From: Saprospiraceae bacterium | Lineage (GTDB): Bacteria > Bacteroidota > Bacteroidia > Chitinophagales > Saprospiraceae | Direction of reading: 5' to 3' | Length of the DNA: 64,000 nt | Assembly: GCA_019187225.1 (NCBI GenBank) | Contig: JABAQQ010000020.1 | Span: 1 to 64,000 of the forward strand | Part shown: positions 26,698 through 35,267 of the stretch, piece after piece | How the letters are laid out: each line of letters starts with the position of its first letter | Position numbering within the stretch: the stretch's first letter is position 1 | Notes under the pieces: generated by a model | The model's input: the letters and a program-made list of their open reading frames with translations, nothing else | The model's database searches: none | Told to the model about the DNA's origin: nothing | Translations under genes and position numbers: made by a program

Positions 26698-27456
26698 ATG
26701 GCAACACAAGCAGCTACCATCAGAGAGATTGTGACGGCGGACTACCGCGCCGCTAAAGTGTTGGAAGCATACGGTATTGATTTTTGTTTTTCCGGCAAAA
26801 AAACGCTGCGGGAGGTATCGGAAGAACAGCACTTGAGCAACTCCGTGCTGGAAAAAGCGCTGGCAAACCTGAAGCTGCAACCCAACGGCAGCCCGATCCA
26901 CTGGAATTTTTCGGAATGGGAAACGCGGTTTTTGGTGGAATATATCATCCATACGCACCACAGTTATATTCGCAAAGTAATGCCGGAATTGCTGCGGCTG
27001 GGCGAACGCCTGAGCTCAATGGAAGGCGTGCAATTCCCTGAAATAGCGGAGATATATCAAAAAATAGTCAAGCTGGCCAGCCATACGCATCAACACCTGA
27101 CAAGCGAAGAATACGCGTTGTTTCCTTACATCCTGGAAATGGAAACGGTGCGCGACAGCAAATTGCCCTTTGTTGCGCCGGAATTCGGGCGGGTGGAAAA
27201 ACCCGTGCAGGCCATCGAAACTGAGCATATGCTCTGCGCCGGATTGCTGAGAGAGATCCGCGCGTTGTCGGGCGAATTCACACCGCCTCATGGGAGCTCG
27301 CAGGAACAGCGCACGTGGTATACCATGCTGAAAGAATTGGATGCCGATATGCACCTGCACATCCACCTCGAAAGCAACATCCTGTTTCCCCGCGCCCTGG
27401 CCCTCGAGGCCGAATTACTGCAGCGCAAGGGATTTACTTCCATTTGGTTCGGCTGA
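26698..27456 (+). CDS. Di-iron iron-sulfur cluster repair protein (RIC/ScdA/YtfE)
   Basis: 252-residue cytosolic protein that repairs iron-sulfur clusters damaged by nitric oxide or oxidants. The N-terminal ScdA domain has YGIDFCFSGKKTL (C30; many relatives have CCGG here), followed by a hemerythrin-like four-helix domain with H85, H87, H129, E138 and further C-terminal histidines (MHLHIHLE) as di-iron ligands. The start is ATG 26698 (MATQAATIRE); the frame is open further upstream but without family similarity. Convergent with the CBS gene (9 bp gap). An FNR-like site lies in its promoter region. Confidence 0.92.
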   Translation: MATQAATIREIVTADYRAAKVLEAYGIDFCFSGKKTLREVSEEQHLSNSVLEKALANLKLQPNGSPIHWNFSEWETRFLVEYIIHTHHSYIRKVMPELLRLGERLSSMEGVQFPEIAEIYQKIVKLASHTHQHLTSEEYALFPYILEMETVRDSKLPFVAPEFGRVEKPVQAIETEHMLCAGLLREIRALSGEFTPPHGSSQEQRTWYTMLKELDADMHLHIHLESNILFPRALALEAELLQRKGFTSIWFG

Positions 27457-27465
27457 ACAGCCACT

Positions 27466-27903
27466 TTATGCAGGGTCGGCCGGAGGTTCTTCCTGGTGTT
27501 CAGCCCGGAGAATATCGAAAGGGGTGACCACACCGACGAGGGTGTGGCCCTGCACTACCGGCAATGCCTGAAAATGGTGTTCGACCATGATCTTCAGAGC
27601 GGTTTCGACCGGAGTATCGGGCGGGATCGCGTCTTCACTCGTCGTCATAATGTCCTTTGCCTGGGTGCGCTCCAGGCGAAAGTTGTTGATGGCGAAATCA
27701 TCGCCATGCAACAGCAGTCCGGCCATGAAAAACTTGAAATTGGTCTTGTGAATGATACCGAGGAAATCGTGTCCGCGTAGAATGGGGATATAATGCGTCG
27801 GATGCGTTTCGAAGGCATCGCGCACCCGGATCAGATTGGCATCCCCTTCCAGCGTCACTGCGGGTTTGCTCATGATTGATGCAACGGTAGTGCTATTGGC
27901 CAT
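27466..27903 (-). CDS. CBS-domain pair protein
   Basis: 145 residues containing two CBS motifs (about 9-65 and 80-138), a module that binds adenosine nucleotides and senses energy state. Conserved features are VASIMSKPAVTLEGDANLIRV and AKDIMTTSEDAIPPDTPVETAL. The start chosen is the ATG at 27901-27903 (MANSTTVAS); an upstream in-frame ATG at 27951 would add 16 residues with no family match. No effector domain is attached. A third FNR-like site lies about 54 bp upstream. Confidence 0.88.
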   Translation of the reverse strand: MANSTTVASIMSKPAVTLEGDANLIRVRDAFETHPTHYIPILRGHDFLGIIHKTNFKFFMAGLLLHGDDFAINNFRLERTQAKDIMTTSEDAIPPDTPVETALKIMVEHHFQALPVVQGHTLVGVVTPFDILRAEHQEEPPADPA

Positions 27904-27956
27904 AATTACTTTCGTTTTTGACGCCCAAAAATGCACAGGGGTTTGCAGCATTTGCC

Positions 27957-27970
27957 ATGATATTTGTCAA
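27957..27970. promoter_or_regulatory. FNR-like palindrome, site 3
   Basis: ATGATATTTGTCAA differs from a symmetrical TGAT-N4-ATCA core at one position. It lies about 54 bp before the CBS gene start, close to the spacing seen for site 1. Confidence 0.35.
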
Positions 27971-28021
27971 AATTTACATTGAGCCTCATCAGGTAAAATT
28001 ATTTTTCTATTTTTGCTGGAT

Positions 28022-28145
28022 AAGTGTGCGAATATAATTGGACGTTGGATATTGGACTTTGGACTTTTACCCTCACAACCAATAATGGAGTCCAATATCC
28101 AACGTCCAAAGTCCAATATCCAACGTCCAAAGTCCGGTTATTCAA
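28022..28145. repeat. Heptamer hairpin element between CBS and receiver-Crp genes
   Basis: Left arm 28040-28066 (GGACGTTGGATATTGGACTT), loop around CCCTCACAACCAATAATGGAG in two pieces (28070-28079, then 28080-28090), and a right arm of complementary GTCCAA units to 28136. The loop resembles the core shared by the other copies but is the most diverged. It fills the divergent promoter region of both genes. Confidence 0.75.
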
Positions 28146-28154
28146 TTATACAAA

Positions 28155-29195
28155 ATGAAAAAAATCCTTGTGATCGAAGATGATGCACATATCCGCGAAA
28201 ATGTGGCCGAGATATTGGCCCTGAGCGGATACGAGGCCATCACCGCAGAGAACGGGAAAAAGGGCGTTGAAAAGTCGCTGAGCGAAACACCCGACCTCAT
28301 CCTTTGCGACATTACCATGCCTGACCTGGACGGCTACGGCACTTTAGCCATCCTGAACAAACACCCGCAAACCGCGAGCATCCCGTTTATTTACCTCACT
28401 GCAAAATCCGAAAAGGAAGATTTCCGCAAGGGTATGTCGCTGGGTGCTGACGATTACATCGTCAAACCTTTCGACGATGTTACTCTGCTCTCCACCATCG
28501 AAGCGCGGCTGCGGAAAAATGAAATGCTCAAAAAAGCCTCGGACGCCCAAAACGGCTCGCTGGATCATTTCATCAATGAAGCCCGCGCCCTCGAAGCGCT
28601 CAGCCATTTGCCGGACAACCGCGAATCGCGGCTGTACCGCAAAAAAGACCTGCTTTTTCACGAAGGCGAACACCTGCGCTGGCTTTTTTACATCGAAAAG
28701 GGGAAAATCAAACTGTTCAAAACTTCGGAAGACGGCCGGGAATTCATCACAAAAATCTGCTGCCCGGGTGAATTTGTGGGCTACCTGTCGCTTCTTCAGG
28801 ACGCACGCAGCACAGAAAATGCCGCTGTACTGGACGATGCCACAGTCCGCCTGATCCCCAAATCGGAATTTCTCGCGCTCGTGTTCAGCAACCGCGATGT
28901 TGCCGCCCGGTTCATTAAAATGCTCGCCGGTCACGTTTCCGAACACGAAGAACAACTGCTGCAACTGGCCTATAATTCCGTGCGCAAAAGGGTCGCCGAA
29001 GCATTGGTGCAAGTGGCAGGTGTTGGCAACGATCCCATCAAGATGTTCCGCGAAGACCTCGCCTCCATCGTCGGAACGGCCAAAGAAACGCTGGTGCGCA
29101 CCCTCGCCGATTTTAAATCGGAAAGGCTGATTGATATCAGCGACGGTTTCATCACGCTCCTGCACCCGGAACGGTTACGTACCCTGCCGAATTAG
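28155..29195 (+). CDS. Receiver-Crp/Fnr fusion transcription regulator
   Basis: 346 residues. An N-terminal receiver domain (1-120) with acidic pocket E8/D9/D10, phospho-acceptor D52 and K104; a cyclic-nucleotide-binding beta-barrel (about 150-265); and a C-terminal Crp-type winged helix (about 270-335). The recognition helix reads GTAKETLVRTLADF, with E311 and R315 in the positions that read TTGA half-sites in FNR. It has no N-terminal cysteine cluster, but C202/C203 lie in the barrel. Phosphorylation by an unseen histidine kinase may gate DNA binding. FNR-like sites occur upstream of three neighbouring genes, suggesting a local regulon. Confidence 0.9.
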   Translation: MKKILVIEDDAHIRENVAEILALSGYEAITAENGKKGVEKSLSETPDLILCDITMPDLDGYGTLAILNKHPQTASIPFIYLTAKSEKEDFRKGMSLGADDYIVKPFDDVTLLSTIEARLRKNEMLKKASDAQNGSLDHFINEARALEALSHLPDNRESRLYRKKDLLFHEGEHLRWLFYIEKGKIKLFKTSEDGREFITKICCPGEFVGYLSLLQDARSTENAAVLDDATVRLIPKSEFLALVFSNRDVAARFIKMLAGHVSEHEEQLLQLAYNSVRKRVAEALVQVAGVGNDPIKMFREDLASIVGTAKETLVRTLADFKSERLIDISDGFITLLHPERLRTLPN

Positions 29196-29198
29196 AAC

Positions 29199-29609
29199 TC
29201 ATTCTTCTTCAAAGTATTCCCGTACCTTCGGAAACCACACAACGGAGAAAATGACGAGGCCGATGATCAGCATCCACGCCTGAAACGGGATTTGATAACC
29301 GATCAGCCAAAACTGGAGCATCATCCAGACGACCAGTACGGCGCCGATGCCCGCCGTCAGCTGCAATGCCCAGCGCCGGTGGGTGAGCACGCCGTAAATA
29401 TCCGCTACAGGTGCAATGCCAAATACCACCAGCAGGAACAATCCCGCCATCCAGTAATTGGACACCGGCAATTTTTCCAAAAACTCCGGCGGCATGCCGA
29501 GTTGCTGCCCGGAAGGGTCTTTCAGCAGCAAATATCCACCGCTCAATCCTGCCAGGGCAAGATAGGCTAAGCAAACAACGACGAGCCAGATGTAAAAGGG
29601 CTTTCGCAT
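29199..29609 (-). CDS. Four-helix membrane protein of unknown function
   Basis: 136 residues with four hydrophobic segments (near 5-27, 50-70, 78-100, 104-125). The start chosen is the ATG at 29607-29609 (MRKPFYIWLVV), which gives a normal basic N terminus; the longer frame begins 12 codons earlier. The C terminus KVREYFEEE is charged. It converges on the receiver-Crp gene with 3 bp between the stops. I do not recognise a family with certainty. Confidence 0.65.
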   Translation of the reverse strand: MRKPFYIWLVVVCLAYLALAGLSGGYLLLKDPSGQQLGMPPEFLEKLPVSNYWMAGLFLLVVFGIAPVADIYGVLTHRRWALQLTAGIGAVLVVWMMLQFWLIGYQIPFQAWMLIIGLVIFSVVWFPKVREYFEEE

Positions 29610-30138
29610 GATTCTTTTCCTTTTAATGATCAATAAGCAGTGCAAGGTTCGGTAGCCGGCTCCGGGCTCCGAATGACTTTTATCAGGGGCGTATTTGATT
29701 TTTATCGGACCAGCCGTGGCGTGGGCAGTATCGGTACGGGCAGCGTTCTTTTATCAGGCACATATTTTTAGTTACTGAAAGGGATAAATCCTTTTGACGA
29801 TATTCCCGACTCTGTCCGGTAAGCGGGCAACCCCGCCGAAAGCCGGCATGTGACAACAGTTCTCTCAGCGCGTGATTTTCATCATCCTTTCGCACGGTTT
29901 TGCCATAGACCTTTGCAGCATGAAGCGAAGGGTATTGGCAGGTTTGCCACCGTCCGAGCAGTCGGGCGATACCAACAGAAACAATGAGGCTCATAAGTCG
30001 GTGATGTGTTTATGTGGTGATGTGTTTAATTTATAACACTCTTGGTTATGAGGGAGTAATGCAATAACCAAATCCACAATTAAACAAATACACAGACTTG
30101 TGAACTTCCCTTCTTACACAACTAAATCTTTGCTATCC
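29610..30138. other. Gap with no gene that can be supported
   Basis: About 530 bp. The minus strand has a 103-codon open frame (29683-29994) with no signal peptide, no domain and a composition unlike its neighbours. Two copies of TTTTATCAGG (29688 and 29750 region) and the leader of the outer-membrane gene are the only patterns seen. It may hold a decayed gene. Confidence 0.5.
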
Positions 30139-30777
30139 ATGAAAAAAATTGCCATCCTCGCATTGTTTGCGGTTTTACTGCAAAGCGGTGTGTTTGCCCA
30201 GATACTTGACAGGGGCAACTTTATGATCGGCTCTACGGTCGGTTTTTCCACCGCCAACTCCAAAGTGACCGTCGGCGACGTTGAAAACGAAGGCCTCACG
30301 GCCCAGCAGGTAAATGTCGCGCCCGCCATCGGTTACTTTGTGCTGGACAATTTCGCCCTGGGTCTCGGCGCCGACTTCACCCTGAACTCCGTAACCGAAC
30401 CGGGGCAGGACAAAACGACCGACAGCGATTTGCTGTTCGGCCCCTTTGCGCGCTACTATTTTCCGGTGGGCGACAATGTTGCGCTCTTTTTCGTGACCAA
30501 TTTCGGTTTCGGTAACTCCACGGACGAACAGATCATTGCCGATAACAAGCAAAGCATTGAAACGAATGTCTTTGCCATCGGCGCCGGTCCCGGGCTGACG
30601 GTATTTTCCAAAGGCGGTTTTGCCATCGAAACAGTCTTCAAATACAACTACGCCAACAGCAAATTCGACGTGGAAAATGCCGGCATAACCACTACCACCA
30701 AGACGCGCACCAACCAATTCGCGCTGGCCCTGGGGATACAGTATTACTTCGGCGGCTTCCGAAGTGCGCGGGGATAA
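30139..30777 (+). CDS. Outer-membrane beta-barrel protein
   Basis: 212 residues. Signal peptide MKKIAILALFAVLLQSGVFA, then alternating beta-strands typical of OmpA/OmpX-type eight-stranded porin-like barrels (GNFMIGSTVGFSTA, IGYFVLDNFALGLGADFTL, FAIGAGPGLTVFSKGG), ending FALALGIQYYFGGFRSARG. The start is the ATG at 30139 just before the signal peptide. No OmpA peptidoglycan-binding domain. Role unknown; followed by a heptamer hairpin element. Confidence 0.85.
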   Translation: MKKIAILALFAVLLQSGVFAQILDRGNFMIGSTVGFSTANSKVTVGDVENEGLTAQQVNVAPAIGYFVLDNFALGLGADFTLNSVTEPGQDKTTDSDLLFGPFARYYFPVGDNVALFFVTNFGFGNSTDEQIIADNKQSIETNVFAIGAGPGLTVFSKGGFAIETVFKYNYANSKFDVENAGITTTTKTRTNQFALALGIQYYFGGFRSARG

Positions 30778-30802
30778 ATGGTTTGATGCGGTTTGAAGTT
30801 GC

Positions 30803-31012
30803 GTAAGTACACATGGACAATGGATTTTTGACATTGGACATTGGACGTTGGACATTGGACGTTGGACATTGGACGTTGGACATTGGACATTGGACGTTGG
30901 ACATTGGACGTTGGACATTGGATATTGGACATTGGACGTTTGCCCCTGACAACCAGTCATTTGGTCAAACGTCCAATGTCTAATGTCAAAAATCCAACGT
31001 CCGCATGCGTAA
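30803..31012. repeat. Heptamer hairpin element with intact core
   Basis: Left end GTAAGTACACATGGACAATGG in two parts (30803-30810, 30811-30823), about 15 GGACRTT units to 30941, the core starting CCCTGACAACCAGTC at 30944 and ending ATTTGG at 30964, a right arm of complementary units, and the right end CCGCATGCGTAA (to 31012). The arms are unequal in length. Confidence 0.85.
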
Positions 31013-31155
31013 AAGACATTAAAACAAAGCAAACATGTTGTAACGTGCCGGGCCGACAAGCGTCGCCCGGCATTTTAGATTTGGGTCATCCGCAAAAATT
31101 CTTGTAATCTCTTCATCATCAATCAAAAAACTGGTGGAATTCCTCAAAATTTGAG

Positions 31156-31264
31156 ATAAGTACATGGACAATGGATTTTTGACATTGGACATTTGACCAA
31201 ATGATTGGTTGTCAGGGTCAAACGTCCAATGTTCAATGTCGATTTATTTTGTCCGCTTACTTAA
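31156..31264. repeat. Heptamer hairpin element, inverted orientation
   Basis: Starts ATAAGTACATGGACAATGG (31156-31174), core in reverse orientation (CCAAATGATTGGTTGTCAGG, 31197-31216), ends TTTTGTCCGCTTACTTAA (31247-31264). Both ends match those of the neighbouring copy and the copy at 50512-50668. It lies directly before the LolA-like gene and supplies part of its leader. Confidence 0.85.
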
Positions 31265-31276
31265 TCCATATTATCT

Positions 31277-32062
31277 TTGACTCAAATTTATCGCGCTTTG
31301 AAATATCCTCCTCTGTTCCTGCTGTTCTTGGTTTTTTTACTGGGTACAAGCGGCGCTCTCCCTGCCCAGCAACCGGAAGACGCCGCCACCATAGTCCGCA
31401 AAACCGACGAGCGGATGCGGGGCAAAACTTCCATCGCCGAAATGACCATCACCACCATCCGCCCCAAATGGACGCGCTCGATGGACCTCAAAGCCTGGAC
31501 GAAAGGCAATGATCTGGCGCTGATCCTCGTAAAGTCGCCCGCCAAAGACAAAGGCACGGCCTTCCTCAAACGCAAAAAAGAAGTCTGGAACTGGCTGCCT
31601 TCCCTCGAACGCACCATCAAACTGCCGCCTTCGATGATGTCGCAGTCATGGATGGGCACCGATTTCACCAACGACGACCTGGTGAAGGAGTCTTCTATGG
31701 TGGACGACTACGAGCAAAAACTCCTCGGCTCGGAGCGACAAGGCGACCGCGAATGCCACAAGATCGAATTGATCCCAAAACCCGAAGCGGCGGTGGTGTG
31801 GGGAAAGATCATTATCTGGATTGACAAAAAAGACTACATCGAACTCCGCACTGAATTCTACGACGAAAACGGGGAACTCGCGCAGACCATGATCGGCTCC
31901 GATCTCAAAATACTGGGCGGCAAACTGCTGCCCTCGCGGATCGAAATGACGCCGGTGGGGAAAAAAGGCCATAAAACAGAGATACTCTACAAAACCCTCG
32001 AATACGACAAACCGCTGGCAGACAGTTTTTTTACTACGGAAAATATGACGAAGGTGAAATGA
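31277..32062 (+). CDS. LolA-like outer membrane lipoprotein-sorting protein
   Basis: About 261 residues, periplasmic. The N terminus is a signal peptide (KYPPLFLLFLVFLLGTSGA, cleavage near LPAQ). The LolA-like beta fold is suggested by IAEMTITTIRPKWTRSMDL, FLKRKKEVWNWLPSLERTI and YIELRTEFYDENGEL. There is no ATG before the signal peptide; the start must be TTG at 31277 or, giving a cleaner MKYPPLF start, TTG at 31298. The stop overlaps the first permease gene by 4 bp (32059-32062). Proteins of this group commonly travel with FtsX-type ABC permeases and are thought to carry lipids or lipoproteins to the outer membrane. Confidence 0.85.
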   Translation: MTQIYRALKYPPLFLLFLVFLLGTSGALPAQQPEDAATIVRKTDERMRGKTSIAEMTITTIRPKWTRSMDLKAWTKGNDLALILVKSPAKDKGTAFLKRKKEVWNWLPSLERTIKLPPSMMSQSWMGTDFTNDDLVKESSMVDDYEQKLLGSERQGDRECHKIELIPKPEAAVVWGKIIIWIDKKDYIELRTEFYDENGELAQTMIGSDLKILGGKLLPSRIEMTPVGKKGHKTEILYKTLEYDKPLADSFFTTENMTKVK

Positions 32063-33276
32063 TGCTTCTCCTGCTCGCATGGCGCAACCTTTGGCGCAAC
32101 CCCAATCGCTCCCTCATCACGATGGCGTCGGTGTGGTGTGCGGTCGTTTTGGCCATTGCCATGAGCAGCCTGCAAAAAGGCGTGTTCGACCACCTGGTCG
32201 CCAATGTGGTTAGTTTTTACACCGGCTATGTGCAGGTACACCGGGTAGGCTACCACTCGGAACAAACGCTTGAAAACAGTTTTTTGCTGACCGACTCCAT
32301 TCAAAACGCCGTCCTTTCCAGCCCTGGCGTCGCCTCGGTCACGCCACGGCTGGAAGCCTTCGCGCTGGCTTCGACGGGTGAAAAAACCAAAGGTTGCCTC
32401 GTGACGGGTATCGCGCCGGAAAGCGAAGACCGTGTCACCCGGCTGAGAAGCAAAGTGGTGGCAGGCGAATACTCAGGCGACAGTTCGCAACGAATTTTAA
32501 TTGCCGAAGGACTGGCCGGGCGCCTGCAAACCGGCGTCGGCGACACTGTTATTTTACTTGGTCAGGGCTATTACGGCGCTACCGCCGCCGGCAAATACGC
32601 CGTAGGCGGCATCCTGCATTTCGGATCGCCCGACCTCAACGACCAATTGGTGTTCCTGCCGCTGGCCCTGGCGCAGCATTGGCTCGACGCGCCGGGGCTG
32701 GCCACGACGCTGGTCGTTTCTCCCGGCAGACCCGCCGATACCGAAGCAAACGCTGCCCTGTTGCGCGCGGCGCTGCCTGCAGATTTCGAGACACTGACCT
32801 GGCAGGAAATGATGCCCGATATCTATGAGCACATCCAGACGGACACTGCGAGCGGCGCCATCATCCTCGCCGTACTGTACCTTTTGATCTCGTTCGGCAT
32901 ATTCGCTACCCTGCTCATGATGCTGGCCGAGCGGCAGCGCGAATTCGGCATGCTGGTGGCGCTGGGTATGAAAAAATGGCAACTGGCCCGGATGGTCATG
33001 TTCGAATCGGTTTTTATCACCCTGACAGGTTGTTTGCTGGGTATCCTGGTCAGCATACCCCTTGTTTGGTGGCTGAACAGGCACCCTATCAGATTTGGCG
33101 GCGAAATCGCTGAGATATATGAAAGATTTGGCTTCGAGGCTGTTTTCCCGGCATCGCTCGCGCCATCCATTTTCTGGAATCAGGCCATAGCTGTGCTCGT
33201 TATCGGACTGCTGTTGTCATCGTACCCGGTCATCAAAGTCTTGTACCTGAAACCCGTGGAAGCAATGCAGGCTTGA
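32059..33276 (+). CDS. FtsX-family ABC permease (LolE/MacB type)
   Basis: 405 residues with the FtsX/MacB_PCD layout: one membrane helix near the N terminus (about 18-38), a large periplasmic domain to about residue 265, then three helices (GAIILAVLYLLISFGIFATLLMM, VFITLTGCLLGILVSIPLV and AVLVIGLLLSSYPVIKVLYL) ending LKPVEAMQA. Start MLLLLAWRNLWRNPNRS is typical. Coupled to the LolA-like gene and followed 65 bp later by a second permease. Confidence 0.9.
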   Translation: MMLLLLAWRNLWRNPNRSLITMASVWCAVVLAIAMSSLQKGVFDHLVANVVSFYTGYVQVHRVGYHSEQTLENSFLLTDSIQNAVLSSPGVASVTPRLEAFALASTGEKTKGCLVTGIAPESEDRVTRLRSKVVAGEYSGDSSQRILIAEGLAGRLQTGVGDTVILLGQGYYGATAAGKYAVGGILHFGSPDLNDQLVFLPLALAQHWLDAPGLATTLVVSPGRPADTEANAALLRAALPADFETLTWQEMMPDIYEHIQTDTASGAIILAVLYLLISFGIFATLLMMLAERQREFGMLVALGMKKWQLARMVMFESVFITLTGCLLGILVSIPLVWWLNRHPIRFGGEIAEIYERFGFEAVFPASLAPSIFWNQAIAVLVIGLLLSSYPVIKVLYLKPVEAMQA

Positions 33277-33341
33277 ACAGTCGTTTGAATGGTTTGAGTA
33301 GTTTGAAATCGTTTTATCACTCATCGTTCATCACTTAAAAA

Positions 33342-34553
33342 ATGCTTTTCCTCATCGCCTGGCGGAATTTATGGCGTCACCCGGCGCGCAGTCTGGCCAT
33401 CATCGCTTCGGTAGCGCTGGGGGTGTGGGCGGGCGCCTTCATCATATCGCTGTACTACGGCATGGGCAACGAGCGGGTGCGCATCGCCATCGAACAGGAA
33501 GTTTCGCACTTACAGGTGCACCATCCGAAATTCCGCGAAGATCACGATGTGGCATTCAATTTCGACCTCGACAGCATGGACGCCGTACTGCGGAACACGC
33601 CGGGACTGAAAGCCTTTTCATTGCGCACCATCTGCCATGGCATGCTGGCCAACGTTACCGGCAGCAATGGCGTACAGATCAATGGCGTGGAGCCGGAAGC
33701 GGAAAACGCCACGCGTGGCTTGAAATCATTTGTGATCAACGGCGCTTATTTCGAAGCCGGGAAGAAAAACCAGGTGCTGGTCGGGAAAAAACTGGCCGAT
33801 AAAATGAAACTGGCGCCGGGTGGTAAGATCGTGCTGACCTTTCAGGACATAGAACAAAACATCACCTCCGGCGCCTTTCGCATCGCCGGTATCTACGAAA
33901 CCGCTAATGCCCCGCTCGACGAACTCAACGTATACGTGCGCCGCGACGACTTCAACAACCTGCTTAATACGCCCGGGCGCGGCACGGAAGCGGCTGTATT
34001 GCTGAGCGGCGAAGCCGAATTGCCCGCCGCCCTCGCTGCACTGCGACAACGGTTGCCCGGCCTCGAAGTAGAAGACTGGCGCGCCGTTTCACCGGAAACA
34101 GCCCTCGTCATGACCTCCCTCGATATTACTTCCGTTATCATCATCGCCATCATCCTGCTGGCGCTGGCGTTCGGCATCATCAATACGATGCTGATGGCCG
34201 TGCTCGAACGCACCCGCGAGATCGGGATGTTGATGGCCGTCGGCATGACCAAAACGCGGCTGTTCGGCATGGTGGTGCTGGAAACGTTGTTGCTGACGCT
34301 GGTTGGATGCCCCGTCGGTTTCACGCTGGCATGGGCAGTGAATACCTGGCTGTCGAAAACGGGCATTGACGTTACTGCATTTGCCGGCAACGTGATGAAA
34401 GGCTTCGGCTATGGCGCCGTGATCTACCCCGATCTGCCGGACGACAAAGTATGGTTGATCCTGCGGATCGTATTCGTCACCGCGCTGGTGGCGTCGGTGT
34501 TTCCAGCGTGGAAAGCGCTGAAACTAAGGCCGGCGGAAGCGATCAGGCGATGA
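33342..34553 (+). CDS. FtsX-family ABC permease, second subunit
   Basis: 403 residues, same architecture as the preceding permease (MLFLIAWRNLWRHPARS start, periplasmic domain, last three helices, ending LKLRPAEAIRR). The two probably form a heterodimer like LolC/LolE. The 65-bp gap before it contains GTTTGA repeats. The matching ATPase lies 715 bp further on, after an antisense gene and a tandem repeat. Confidence 0.9.
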   Translation: MLFLIAWRNLWRHPARSLAIIASVALGVWAGAFIISLYYGMGNERVRIAIEQEVSHLQVHHPKFREDHDVAFNFDLDSMDAVLRNTPGLKAFSLRTICHGMLANVTGSNGVQINGVEPEAENATRGLKSFVINGAYFEAGKKNQVLVGKKLADKMKLAPGGKIVLTFQDIEQNITSGAFRIAGIYETANAPLDELNVYVRRDDFNNLLNTPGRGTEAAVLLSGEAELPAALAALRQRLPGLEVEDWRAVSPETALVMTSLDITSVIIIAIILLALAFGIINTMLMAVLERTREIGMLMAVGMTKTRLFGMVVLETLLLTLVGCPVGFTLAWAVNTWLSKTGIDVTAFAGNVMKGFGYGAVIYPDLPDDKVWLILRIVFVTALVASVFPAWKALKLRPAEAIRR

Positions 34554-34598
34554 AGTTGTTTGAGGTAGTTCGAGATTGTTTGAGGTAGTTCGAAATCG

Positions 34599-34994
34599 TT
34601 ATTGCCCCCTTTTGAATTTATTTCCTCGGAAGCCCGATTTGTTAACCGAATTTATGGTGTTGTGAATTTTAACGGATAGGGTTTTAGTTTTTGAGATAAA
34701 ATGGTCGTGCTGTTCCTTTGTGATATAGTCACGGTCAAAAGCCCTATAGATTTGAGAGCGGCACTCTCCGCAAGAGCCTTTCGCTATGCTGAGAAAATTA
34801 ACAAATTCATTGTCACCTTCTCTTTCAAAACCTTCTGCAATATTGTCGGGAACTGAACCGGAAGAGCTCCTTATCTGATTTCGAAATTCAAAATCTTCTT
34901 TCCAACAGTCAGATTTTGTTAATTGATAAATCTCTTTAGCCAATTCACGGCCAATTTGCCAAATGACAAGATCTTCAAATTTTTCAATGGTCAT
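34599..34994 (-). CDS. Four-helix bundle protein (S23/IVP family)
   Basis: 131 residues of the 23S rRNA intervening-sequence-protein family: FEDLVIWQIGRELAKEIYQLT, DFEFRNQIRSSSGSVPDNIAEGFER and GECRSQIYRAFDRDYIT are its conserved segments. Function of stand-alone copies is unknown. It is AT-rich, on the opposite strand, and lies between the two permeases and their ATPase, so it looks inserted. No ribosomal RNA gene is nearby. Confidence 0.88.
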   Translation of the reverse strand: MTIEKFEDLVIWQIGRELAKEIYQLTKSDCWKEDFEFRNQIRSSSGSVPDNIAEGFEREGDNEFVNFLSIAKGSCGECRSQIYRAFDRDYITKEQHDHFISKTKTLSVKIHNTINSVNKSGFRGNKFKRGQ

Positions 34995-35180
34995 GGTATT
35001 ACAAATATTGAGCGTGTTTTAACCTATAGTCGTTTGAAATTGTTGGTAACCAATCTTTTAAAAGTGACCGGCGCTCAAAACCACTTTGCGCTGGCGATAA
35101 ATCCCAAAATCTTCAATTTTACTGCATTATCCTTATTCTTCTACATTTAGAATCACAAAAAGGCTTTGCAAAAATAGCAA

Positions 35181-35267
35181 ATTTCAAACAATTTCAAACA
35201 ATTTCAAACAATTTCAAACAATTTCAAACAATTTCAAACAATTTCAAACAATTTCAAACAATTTCAA
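35181..35267. repeat. Ten-bp tandem repeat ending at a start codon
   Basis: Eight full copies of ATTTCAAACA (35181-35260), then ATTTCAA running straight into the ATG at 35268. The array occupies the whole place where a ribosome-binding region would be. The 186 bp before it (34995-35180) are AT-rich with no gene seen. Confidence 0.95.

Noticed and set aside
29683-29994. 103-codon minus-strand frame in a gene-poor gap
   Set aside because: No signal, domain or coding-like composition; kept only as a note in the gap entry.
30692-30952. Minus-strand frames encoding repeated SNVQCPTSNVQ
   Set aside because: They arise from the GGACRTT heptamers, which have no stop in this frame; no gene context.
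34599-34994. Part of a diversity-generating retroelement (Avd-like protein)
   Set aside because: The four-helix bundle resembles Avd, but there is no reverse transcriptase or template/variable repeat pair nearby.
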